From positions 5,081,441 to 5,145,440 of the forward strand of contig CM074805.1 of assembly GCA_037447605.1 (NCBI GenBank): a stretch of DNA of 64,000 nt, read 5' to 3'. Below, one piece after another: positions 22,151-31,700 of the stretch (within the stretch, counting starts at the first letter, position 1; the number at the start of each line of letters is the position of its first letter). Under the pieces are notes generated by a model. The model saw only the letters and a program-made list of their open reading frames with translations. It made no database searches and was not told the origin of the DNA. The DNA comes from Zygnema circumcarinatum. Lineage: Eukaryota > Streptophyta > Zygnematophyceae > Zygnematales > Zygnemataceae. The position numbers and the translations under genes are program-made.

Positions 22151-22508
22151 ACTGCACTACTTGATCCATTGTCTTTCATCATACATCCTCTAGCCTTCCA
22201 TGAGGAGGTTTCGGATCATACAGCATAAGGATGGACTTCCTCTGCAGCTCATAACTACAATGCTAGCGTCGAGGGGCTTTGTTGTCCTTGGCCTTCCATC
22301 GATGCAGCCGCGTGGAGTGCTTTCAAGCTGCTCCGGCCCAGAGGCTCAACGGTAACTCCAGCATGCCAATCTTTGCCATCAACGTATCAAAGCAACCCTT
22401 TGCTAAGCAAAGGCACCAACCTCCATCTCCGCGGCTTTGTAATCCGCCTTCGAGCGGTATCTTTGAGACTTGGCGTGGTCCTCCGGTCTCCATGAGCTCG
22501 ATGCCACT
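22151..22508 (-). pseudogene. Displaced gag N-terminus and primer site of element A
   Basis: The segment resumes element A gag: on the minus strand the block equivalent to LEEMYDVKD of D is found at about 22195-22170, and GGCCAAGGACAACAAAGCCC matches the gag segment of B near 20990. A degenerate primer site (TGGCATCGAGC on minus, 22506-22496) precedes the LTR at 22509. It joins 9738 across the inserted element B. Confidence 0.75.
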
Positions 22509-22792
22509 TGTTGGTGGGGACTCACCTTGCTGTGCGCGACTTCTCCACTCGCATCACCTTCCATGAGTTCAGCGTTCCAATCGATGATGACATTTCCCAA
22601 ACTCTCACGTTCACTCTACTAGCCCATTTTACTCTGAGTGAACCTCTCGGAATATGCACAGCGGGTGCAGAGGATGGGAGAAAGCTCTGGAAGCTCTAAA
22701 ACTCCTTAATAATAATCTTATCAACACAAAATAGAGTCCCCTCTCAAATAGCCCAATAAACTCAAAAAGCCCACTACCTCGCGGCACAAGCA
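22509..22792 (-). repeat. 5' LTR of element A, truncated by assembly gap
   Basis: Begins TGTTGGTGGGG next to the degenerate primer site and matches the left LTR (4745-5010) until the N run begins. About 700 bp of LTR are missing. Confidence 0.8.
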
Positions 22793-22892
22793 NNNNNNNN
22801 NNNNNNNNNNNNNNNNNNNNNNNNNNNNNNNNNNNNNNNNNNNNNNNNNNNNNNNNNNNNNNNNNNNNNNNNNNNNNNNNNNNNNNNNNNNN
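22793..22892. other. Assembly gap of exactly 100 N
   Basis: A round 100-N run, typically used for a scaffold join of unknown size. It separates the middle of a retrotransposon LTR from telomere-type repeats. Confidence 0.98.
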
Positions 22893-25042
22893 CCTAAAAC
22901 CCTAAAAAACCTTAAAACCCTAAAACCCTAAAAACCCTAAAACCCTAAAAACCCTAAAACCCTAAAAACCCTAAAACCCTAAAAACCCTAAAAACCCTAA
23001 AACCCTAAAACCCTAAAACCAAAACCTCCTGGGGTAAAACCCTAAAACTTAAAAACCCCTAAAACCCTAAAAAACCCTAAAACCCTAAAACCCTAAAACC
23101 TCAAAACCCTAAAACCCTAAAACCCTAAACCCTAAAAACCCTAAAACCCTAAACCCTAAAACCCTAAAAACCCTAAAACCCTAAAACCCTAAAAAACCCT
23201 AAAAACCCTAAAAAACCTAAAAACCCCAAAAACCCCAAAAAACCAAAAAAACCTAAAAACCCAAAAAACCCTAAAAACCCCAAAAACCCTAAAAACCCCA
23301 AAAACCCTAAAAAACCTAAAAAAAAACCCCAAAAACCCCAAAAACCCTAAAAAACCCTAAAACCCTAAAACCCTGGGAAAACCCTAAAAACCCTCCTAAA
23401 AACTTCTGCAAAAACCCTAAAACCCTAAAACCCTAAAAACCCTAAAACCCTAAACCCTAAAACCTTGCAAAACCCTCCTAAAACCCTAAAAACCTCCTAA
23501 AAGTAAAACCCTAAAACCCTAAAACCCTAAAAACCCTAAAAACCCTAGTAAAAACCCTAAAAACCCTAAAAACCCTAAAACCCTAAAACCCTAAAAACCC
23601 TAAAACCCTAAAACCCTCAAAACCCTAAAAACCCTAAAAAACCCCTAAAAACCCTAAAAAACCCTAAAAACCCTAAAAAAAAACCCTAAAAAAAAACCCT
23701 AAAAACCCTAAAAACCCTAAAAAACCCTAAAAAAACCCTAAAAAAACCCTAAAAAAAACCCTAAAACCCTAAAACCCTAAAACCCTAAAACCCTAAAACC
23801 CTAAAACCCTGGGAAAACCCTAAAACCCTAAAACCCTAAAACCCTAAAAACCCTAAAACCCTAAAACCCTAAAAACCCTAAAACCCTGGGAAACCCTTAA
23901 AAACCCTAAAAACCTTAAAACCCTAAAACCCTAAAAACCCTAAAAACCCTAAAACCCTGGGGTAAAAACCCTAAAACCCTAAAACCCTAAAACCCTAAAA
24001 ACCCTAAAACCCTAAAACCCTAAAACCCTAAAACCCTAAAACCCTAAAACCCCAAAACCCTAAAACCCTAAAACCCTAAAACCCTCTAAAACCCTAAAAA
24101 CCCCAAAACCCTAAAACCCTAAAACCCTGGGTAAAACCCTAAAAACCCTAAAACCCCAAAACCCTAAAACCCTAAAACCCTAAAACCCTAAAACCCTAAA
24201 ACCCTAAAAACCCTAAAACCCTAAAACCCTAAAACCCTAAAACCCTAAAACCCTAAAAACCCTAAAACCCTAAAACCCAAAACCCTAAAACCCTAAAAAA
24301 CCCTAAAACCCTAAAACCCTAAAACCCTTGGGAAAACCCTAAAACCCTAAAACCCTTAAAAACCCTAAAACCCTAAAACCCTAAAACCCTAAAACTCCCA
24401 AAACCCTAAAAACCCTAAAACCCTAAAACTCCTAAAACTCTAAAAACCCTAAAAACCCCAAAACCCTAAAACCCTAAAACCCTGGGGTAAAAACCCCTAA
24501 AACTCAAAACCCTAAAACCCAAAACCCCAAAACCCTAAAACTCCTAAAACCCTAAAAACCCTAAAACCTCTAAAACCCTAAAACCCTAAAAACCCTAAAA
24601 CCCTAAAAACCCTAAAAACCCTAAAACCCTAAAAACCCTAAAACCCTAAAACCCTAAAACTCCTAAAACCCTAAAACCCTAAAAACCCTAAAACCCTAAA
24701 AACCCTAAAACCTAAAACCCTAAAACCCTAAAACCCTAAAACCCTAAAACCCTAACAACAACCCTAACAACCCTAAAACCTTAGAAACCTAAAACCCTAA
24801 ACCCTAACAACCCTAAAACCCTAAAACCCTAAAAACCCTAAAAACCCAAAAACCCTAAAACCCTAAAAACCCTAAAAACCCTAAAAAACACTTTCCCCTC
24901 GTCTTTTCCCTCTTTTCTCTCCTTCTAAAAACCCTAAAAACCCTAAAAACCCTAAAAACCCTAAAAACCCTAAAAACCCTAAAACCCTAAAAACCCTTAA
25001 AACCCTAAAAACCCTAAAAACCCCTAAAAACCCTAAAAACCC
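22893..25042 (+). repeat. Telomere-type CCCTAAAA/CCCTAAAAA array
   Basis: About 2.1 kb of imperfect tandem units, mainly the 8-mer CCCTAAAA and 9-mer CCCTAAAAA mixed irregularly, with variants such as CCCAAAA, CCCTGGG, CTCCTAAAA and runs of extra A. The C-rich strand is on plus, the orientation of a left chromosome end with genes to the right. It is interrupted at 24889-24926 by a pyrimidine tract. It is more degenerate than a functional terminus, so a subtelomeric or interstitial block is also possible. No coding sequence. Confidence 0.93.
24889..24926 (+). repeat. Pyrimidine tract inside the telomere-type array
   Basis: CACTTTCCCCTCGTC followed by TTTTCCCTC-type units and TCTCTCCTTCT, then an immediate return to CTAAAAACC. 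The same block occurs at 25912-25949. Confidence 0.9.
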
Positions 25043-25949
25043 TTTTCCCTCGTTTCCCTCTTTTCTCCCTTTTCCCCCTTTTCCCTCTTTTTTCCTTTTC
25101 CCCCGTTTCCTTCTTTTCCCTCTGTTCCCTCTTTTCACTCATTTCCCGGTTTACCCTCATTTCCCGGTTTTCCCTCATTTCCCGGTTTTCGCTCATTTCC
25201 CGGTTTTCCCCCTTATCCCCCTTTTTCCTCCTTTCCCTCTTTTCTCTTCTTTCCCTCTTTTCCCTCTTTTCCCTCTTTTCCGTCTTTTTTTTCGTTTTTC
25301 CTGTTTTCCCATCTTGTCCCTCTTTTCCTCCTTTTCCCCCTTTTCCCTCTTGTCCCTCTTTTCCCTCGTTTCCCTTTTTCCCCTCTCTCCCGTTTCCTCT
25401 CTTTCCCTATTTTTCCCTCGTCTCTCCCTTTTCCCTCTTTTCCCTCGTTTCTCTCTTTTCCCTCTTTTCCCTCTTTTCCTACTTTTCCCTCTTTTCCCCC
25501 GTTTTCCTCTTTTCCCGCCTTTCCCTTTTTTCCTCTTTTCCCTCTTTTGCCTCTTTTTCCTCTTTTCTCTCTTTTCCCTCTTTTCCCTTTTTTCCCTCGT
25601 TTTACCTCTTTTCCCTCTTTTCCCTCGTTTTCCTCTTGTCCCTCTTTTCCCTCTTTTCCCATTTTTCCCTCGTTTCCCTCTTTTCCTTCTTTTCGCTCTT
25701 TTTTCTTTTTTCCTTCTTTTCCCTCTTTTCCCCTTTTCCCCTTTTTCCCTCCTTTCCCTCTTTTCCCTTTTTCCCGTCCTTTCCCTCTTTTCCCTCTTTT
25801 CCCTGTTTTCCCTCTTTTCGTTCTTTTCCCTCTTTTCCCTATTTTCCCTTTTTCCCCTATTTTCCCTCTTTTCCCTCTTTTTCCTGTTTTCCCACTTTTC
25901 CGTTCTTTTCCCACTTTCCCCTCGTCTTTTCCCTCTTTTCTCTCCTTCT
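25043..25949 (+). repeat. TTTTCCCTC pyrimidine satellite
   Basis: About 0.9 kb of tandem TTTTCCCTC-like units (9-10 bp) with variants (TTTTCCCCC, TTTCCTC, TTTCGCTC). The plus strand is almost pure pyrimidine. Long open frames on both strands (Lys/Gly/Arg repeats on minus, Ser/Phe/Pro on plus) are simple translations of the repeat and are not genes. Such strand asymmetry can form triplex (H-DNA) structures. Confidence 0.93.
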
Positions 25950-25968
25950 AAAAACCTTAAAAACCTGG

Positions 25969-26177
25969 GATATATCGCAGATTGATTCGAGTGCAATTTA
26001 TTGTTATATATCATAGGTCTATATTAGTGCAGAATACGGGATATATCACAGAGGGATTTGAGTGCAATTTATTCCTATATATTGCAAGGGGATTCTAATG
26101 CAGAATATCAAGATATATCACAGAGTGATTTGAGTGCAACTTATTGTTATATATCGCAGAGGGGTTCTAGTGCAATT
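25969..26177 (+). repeat. 36-bp monomer / 71-bp dimer tandem repeat
   Basis: Three units of about 71-72 bp start at 25969, 26040 and 26112, each beginning GATATATCRCAG. Each unit divides into two related halves of about 36 bp (one with GAGTGCAATTTATT, the other with TAGTGCAGAATA), giving six monomers in a two-monomer higher-order arrangement. It directly adjoins the pyrimidine satellite, as expected for a subtelomeric repeat. Confidence 0.85.
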
Positions 26178-26479
26178 CCGAGCAAAGGCATGAAAACCCT
26201 AGAAACCCACTAACAAGCGCTGATTTGCTCTCACAAAATACACTGTAGCTACTTAGAATCGACACTTGCAAGATGACCATGTTTAGAATGGGAATGCTTT
26301 ATTCTATTGTGAATCTGAAAATGTACAATTATGATGCCTACCATTCAAAGTCATGACTTGAATAGGACGTGCACCAGCGGCGCCCATACTTTACATCATC
26401 TGCATGACGATGAAGCCACCGTATATGTCACTTTTGCCCAGCTACAAAACTTCAGCCACGGTCAACAAATGTTTCCTTG
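26178..26479. other. Spacer between subtelomeric repeats and the first gene
   Basis: About 300 bp, moderately AT-rich, with one telomere-like relic (AAAACCCTAGAAACCC near 26193). It probably contains the 3' UTR of the minus-strand gene ending at 26480. No other feature seen. Confidence 0.5.
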
Positions 26480-27597
26480 TCAGTTGCCATCTAGGTCTCC
26501 CTTCAACCGATCCCACGGTTCGCTACGTACGCTAAATGCTCGATGGGCCAACGCTTTCCGCTTCTCAAACATGTCCCGCCGTCGGCGACTCTCCGCTCGA
26601 TCGACCAATCCCGCCCTGATGAAAAGTTGCTTCGCGGTCTCCCTGTGCCCAAGAAGCTCTTCGACCTCTGCTGTTTCCTGCACAGCCCCACCAAAACAAT
26701 TTATTGGAGAAGACTGTCTCCCACAAGTCCAAACTCTTCTGTATAAATGCATGTGTCACGTATTGTCGCCTGGGCACACTGCATAAATCCACTACCCTCA
26801 AACCCCTTTCTAAGAAAACTAAGGGTTTTTAGGCTTCATTTCGTTCAAGAAGAAAAAGGGCCTCGTCTGCCAGGAAACTCACTTGGAGGACTGCCGCGTT
26901 GTTGGGCTCTGCCGTTAACGCAAGTGCCAGCAACTCCCGCGCTTCCTGCAGGTTTCCATGCAGTTGTCGTTCCAATCGGGCGTACGCCTGTCACCACTCC
27001 CCCAACCTCCAATCAACGCAACAGCATTGTCTTCAACCAGACAATGACCACTTACCAACCTAATAAGTAGCTCAACTGAAGCGACGAGGTGTACGATCGT
27101 CATACAAAATAAATCACTGCATCAATCCAATCACGGGCAAGTAGATACACAGATCCCCTACTACGGAGTAGTGCTCTCCAAGATAAACTGCCTCTCCCTA
27201 CTATGTTGAATGCTGTAGTCTCCATCTCTTAACTCCATTCCATTCCTGTATGAAACGAAACGCATACGAAATCCCTCCGCTCTTTCTGAACTTTCAATGA
27301 TTTGTCCGCAATCTGTTTGCAGCTGATGTCTTCTACCTTACAGGTGATGACTTCTTTATTCGATACTACTCCCATTTAAGTCGGAACCGAATTGCCATGA
27401 TAAGTCAGACATTGCAGGCACTTCACGATAAAAGTTGATTCTCGAACAGGAAGACTACAATGTCGCAGAGACATTCATAGCCATCCTAGCAAGAGACGAG
27501 TGGGAACTGGAAGAGAATAACTGCCATAAAGAGGATCAAACATCAAGGTGTGGCTTTTGCGGCAAAAACCAACCTTGCTATGGATGCCAATTTAAGG

Positions 27598-27628
<31 letters not shown>

Positions 27629-30600
27629 CTAAAACAATACCCCGTCTGATATCCATAAGTCTTCCCCTATGCCGCACATCTAAACTTCATTGCATACAAA
27701 CTGCCGTCAGAGGCATGCACTACAAGCTCACCTGCAAACAGGCGACATCGGCAGGCGCAAGCTCCAACACTCTCCTCAACAACCGACGTGCTTCGTCCAG
27801 ATTCCCTACTCTCTGCTCCATCAGTGCCCAAGCCTGAATCCTCCAAAATTCCCATGGCACATCTGTTCAAAAAGAAAGAGAGAGAGTCTTTTGCGTACAG
27901 GAACACACTAATCACCATTGACAACGCCTCGTGGCATTACGAGTTCTTCGAATTTCGCCCAAGCGAAAGTCGAGGGGCGAAAGTCGAGGAATTCAAAAAA
28001 AAAGAAAGCAGCAAGCCAGGGCAGCTAAGGAATTTCTTCAGCTTTTTTTAAATGAATTAGCTAGCTGCGAAGAGAACCTAAAACAGCAGTCATGGTGTTG
28101 GCCAACAATTCGACATCGCAGCAGTTGAAATGTAAGCACAAAATGACTTCAAGCAAAGGAATTCATGTCAAGGCCTGCCCTTATGCTCCAACACACGCAC
28201 ACCAATGCTCTAGAAACAGTTTGCATCATGCCATAACAGCCGAGATATGCCTCGAAAAAACTCCAAGGCTTGTGTTAGAGAAACTTCCCCGCGTAATAGC
28301 TCAAGGACCCTTTCCTCAACTGCATAACTGCGCCATGCAAAGCTGCTAGGAATTGCATCACGTGAGGATGCACATAATCTAAGGCTAGCTTTCCACAATG
28401 CTGGGGTACAGGATGGCTAGCAGCATTCGCTGGAAGCCCAACTTCCAAAGTCATGCAGCGCTGCAATTGCTGACAGGCGCGTCTGCAGCAGCAATAGCCG
28501 CGCACTTTGATCATAAGGAAATGAAGGACTGAAAAGGTGCCTACCCACCTGCCAAGCATAGACTGCCTGCGGAGCTACATCTACACAGTGCTGGTAAAGC
28601 TGTCGAGCCTTTCTCCAGCCTTCTTGGGTGTTCATCCGTCCTTCATGATGAGCCCACGCCTGCGTGAATGAAAACTTTCCCAGTAAATAGCAACCAATTA
28701 TAATCATGGCATCTTCCTTTCAGATCCCGACAGTTATCCGTATCGCTTACCACCACTTTCTAACTCACCTGCAGTGTATGGATATTGTTGGGCGTGACTT
28801 GTAAAGCTCGACGAAACAGTGACCGCATGCGCTTAACATTTCCAAGCTCTGCCTCCATTACTCCCCAAGCCTGCGTCCACCCCTCTCAACCTCTGTATGC
28901 GTTGTTTACATTACGGTCCACATAATCTCCTATGCAGACAAACTCTGCTTGTCTCACCATTCTGACCCATTCCAGTTTTGTAAAATCCCTGTTTTCCAAC
29001 CGGAGAAGCTCGATAAGCTCAAAAACCTAACAGCCGAAAACAAACGTTGACTAATGCAACTTTCCCTAGATAACGAATGCGCCTTTTCTATCAACAGCCG
29101 ACAAGTTCTACTCCGTCAGCATTCAAAGAGTGCACGCCCCAAAAGCAGCAAGGAGAGATTCCATGCTTTTGCGAGTGTCCAGCACCTGCCAACAGACGAC
29201 GTCGTACGGAGCGGCCTGCGCCGCCCGGCGGAAGTAGGTCCGCGCGAGGCCCCAGTTGTGCGGCGCCTTCTCGAGGAGCGCGCGCGCGTGCAGGACGGGG
29301 GCGCTGCGCGGCCGCAGCCGCTCCGCGCGGACCAACAGCTCCCGCGCGCGCGCCCACTGCCCGCACCGCTTCTCCAGCATCGCCCACGCGTGCAGGCCCA
29401 CTACCTCAGCTTCCACCACTTCCGCACTCCTTTCCCCACTAGTCTGCATTGAATATGCCCAAACCACGTCCCTTACGACTGCATCCTTCATCCTACTTTT
29501 CTACCAAGCTCACAAGTCAAACCTTGTTGCAGACATTAGAAGGAAGTCCTTTACTCGAGTCTTTCACAGCTGAGAGTAAAATTTTCATCACCAGGTCCCA
29601 TTACTTGCTACTTGACTTTATGTTTATGAAGTCACTCACTCTCTGAGCTATTTGAAGTGCTTTCTTAAATAGCTGACGGGCCCTGTCCGCCTGCCCATCA
29701 TGTCCTTCCAGAGTGGCGAAGGCCTGCAACGCTCGGATGTATCTCGAACCACTCTCCCGCCAATACTCGAACACCTGAATGCTTTGTTCATAACGGCTGC
29801 GTGCAGCTTGAATATTTCCTGCTTCCCCAAAAAGCCATTCAGAGCTCTGGCTCGCTTGCTCTCACTCACAATCACTCAGAATCACTTCAGAAAGCTTTAG
29901 TGCAGTCTCCGTGTAACGTTTGATCTTTGCCCAACCTAACAAAATACAAATGGGTATGCGTGCAAGTTTATGAGCTAGCTTACCTTACGCGAAGAATTCA
30001 TCCAAAATTTAGTAAACCAGTACATATCACAAACCTCATGTTTACTTGGAAACCTACGAGGACAGCGTGTTGTACTTGACAGCATGCTGCACTGCATATG
30101 AGCCCTAGTTTCGTGAGGGCCACATCTCACCAGACTTGCGCTCCAGCTGTGCGTAGTGCACCCACATATTCGCGTTCAACGGATGCTCCCTGATTAACTG
30201 CAGCATGTCCACTTTCACCCACAGACCGCCATTTAGCACAGGCTCTTTCATCACCAGAACATCGTCACCCTTACGCAAAACAACGCCATAACAAGCGCCC
30301 TTCAATAGCTCCACCTACTCTGACCTAAGCTATTTCGCTACCTTCAGTGAGATGACGCGCTACTACCCAACAACTAGCACCAAACCATGCTCATGAAAAG
30401 ACCCTGCAACTGAGTGTGTACAAGGGTCAATTTCATGCAAATGGACTTGTAAAGACCTAAGCAGGAGGGTACAACTTGAGAGATTTGAATAATAGCGGCA
30501 CAATGCATTACCGGCAGGCAACGAAAGTTCGAATAAGTTTCAGTTTGAACTCAGTTTCTCGGCAAACATAAGCAATTTCTAGTGGTTAAGTCTGGCGCAG

Positions 30601-31627
30601 CTTGTCGATGGATGGTGACATGGACGTTCGAGAGCCATTTGCTAGACATTCATGAGATGCATAACTCGAAATACCGACAACTGCAGATATGCCTATTTGA
30701 CGTTCTGGCTAACATTCACAGTATCGTAAGTAGGCATAGATTGCATAGCTCGTTCATGCTCTGACTGCAGCTAAACCAGCTTAGCTCTTCCTTGCGAGCT
30801 GCTCGACTCAACCGCACCTGTTGTAGCAATGCTCGTGCCTGGGTCAGGCCATCTCCTCTCCGCTTCATTAGCTGCCGAACTCTCTTCACTTGCTCTTCTA
30901 TCTCTTGTTCTTCTTGTATTGGCCTTTTCATCGCTTCTGAAGGCGAGCTTGCTATCTCCCGCGCCAGCTCCAGTTCCTGAACCAAAGTTGGCTGTGCAAT
31001 GGTAGGAGGTCTAGGACTACGCTGTAGTACTAGCCGCCCACTACTTTTAAAACCCAGTCTGCTAAATACGGAGCTGCTTTCCCCGCCTCCAGTATCAGTA
31101 TAGTCTGCCTCAGTCATCAGTGGATGAGCGATCACTGACATCTCGTCTGATGCACCGTCCTCCCTGACAGCACGGTCATCTGCCAGAGCCATTGCATGTC
31201 CGCCAATATTTGGTAACGCGACTACCGCGTCCACTGATGCTGCCAACACCAAACAGGACCCCCCGTCTTTTCTACAGGCAGGGTCTCCCTGAGGCAAAGA
31301 ATATGGCAGATTGTCTTCTCGGCCACAACCGCTTTCAACCCCCCTCGGTTCCGCCTCACCATCCAGCTCCTTGTTGCTCGAATAAAGTTCTCCTTGGAGG
31401 GCTTCTTCGATCGAAACAAGCTCTGCTCTCACTATTGAGCTGTTAGCTTCACAATTTGTCTTCTCAAACTGCCCATGATCTGCTCGGGCTAACTGTTCCA
31501 GTGGAAGCTCCTTTCTTTCAGAGCCCTGCCCAACAAACGTGTTGATCTGGACTCCATGTTGTAAGCAATCGCCAAGCTCCTTCCAGTATCGCCGATCCAC
31601 TCCGGGCAAATTCCTTAGTACTCCAAT
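26480..31627 (-). CDS. HAT/TPR-repeat protein (possible HCF107/MBB1-like RNA-processing factor)
   Basis: Spliced minus-strand gene. Exons supported by splice motifs and protein pattern: about 31627-30818, 30197-30131, 29935-29885, 29818-29640, 29443-29186, 28870-28769, 28659-28549, 27833-27732, 26987-26883, 26677-26480; another may lie near 28345-28250. The first exon encodes a non-repeat region ending in a charged helix (QEEQEIEEQVKRVRQLMKRR). The rest is half-a-TPR repeats, for example AWALMEQRVGNLDEARRLLR and AWGVMEAELGNVKRMRSLFR; several exons carry one 34-37-residue repeat with phase-0 borders. HAT repeats bind RNA. The pattern resembles the plastid mRNA-stability proteins HCF107/MBB1, but no transit peptide is visible, so the function is inferred. 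No ATG is found in frame near the start of exon 1; the true 5' exon is unresolved. Confidence 0.75.
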
Positions 31628-31700
31628 CTGGAGACCACACGCAGAACGATTAAGCCCACCGTGAATTCGATTACTCCTTAATAAACGCGCTTTGCTGTTT

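Larger units (their letters stand above)
4707..22792 (-). mobile_element. Ty1/copia element A (split by nested elements B and D)
   Basis: Element A runs on the minus strand: 5' LTR 22792-22509 (cut by the assembly gap), primer site and gag start 22508-22155, then, after inserted element B (9741-22150), gag/protease 9738-8741, integrase 8731-8225, reverse transcriptase 7314-6424, RNase H about 6374-5720, polypurine tract 5710-5699 and 3' LTR 5698-4707. The order gag-PR-INT-RT-RH is diagnostic of copia. Its LTRs differ from those of B and D, so it is a separate subfamily. The left LTR edge abuts gypsy sequence, so A inserted into G1. Confidence 0.85.

Noticed and set aside
24700-25050. Possible CRISPR-like direct repeats
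   Set aside because: Units are contiguous telomere-type repeats without unique spacers, in a eukaryotic setting.
25193-26014. Long minus-strand open frame of about 273 codons, Lys/Gly/Arg-rich, and an overlapping frame of 233 codons
   Set aside because: Both are direct translations of the TTTTCCCTC satellite; all frames stay open because the repeat lacks stop triplets. No gene evidence.
25314-26016. Plus-strand Ser/Phe/Leu/Pro-rich frames up to 223 codons
   Set aside because: Same satellite read on the other strand; composition mirrors the repeat only.
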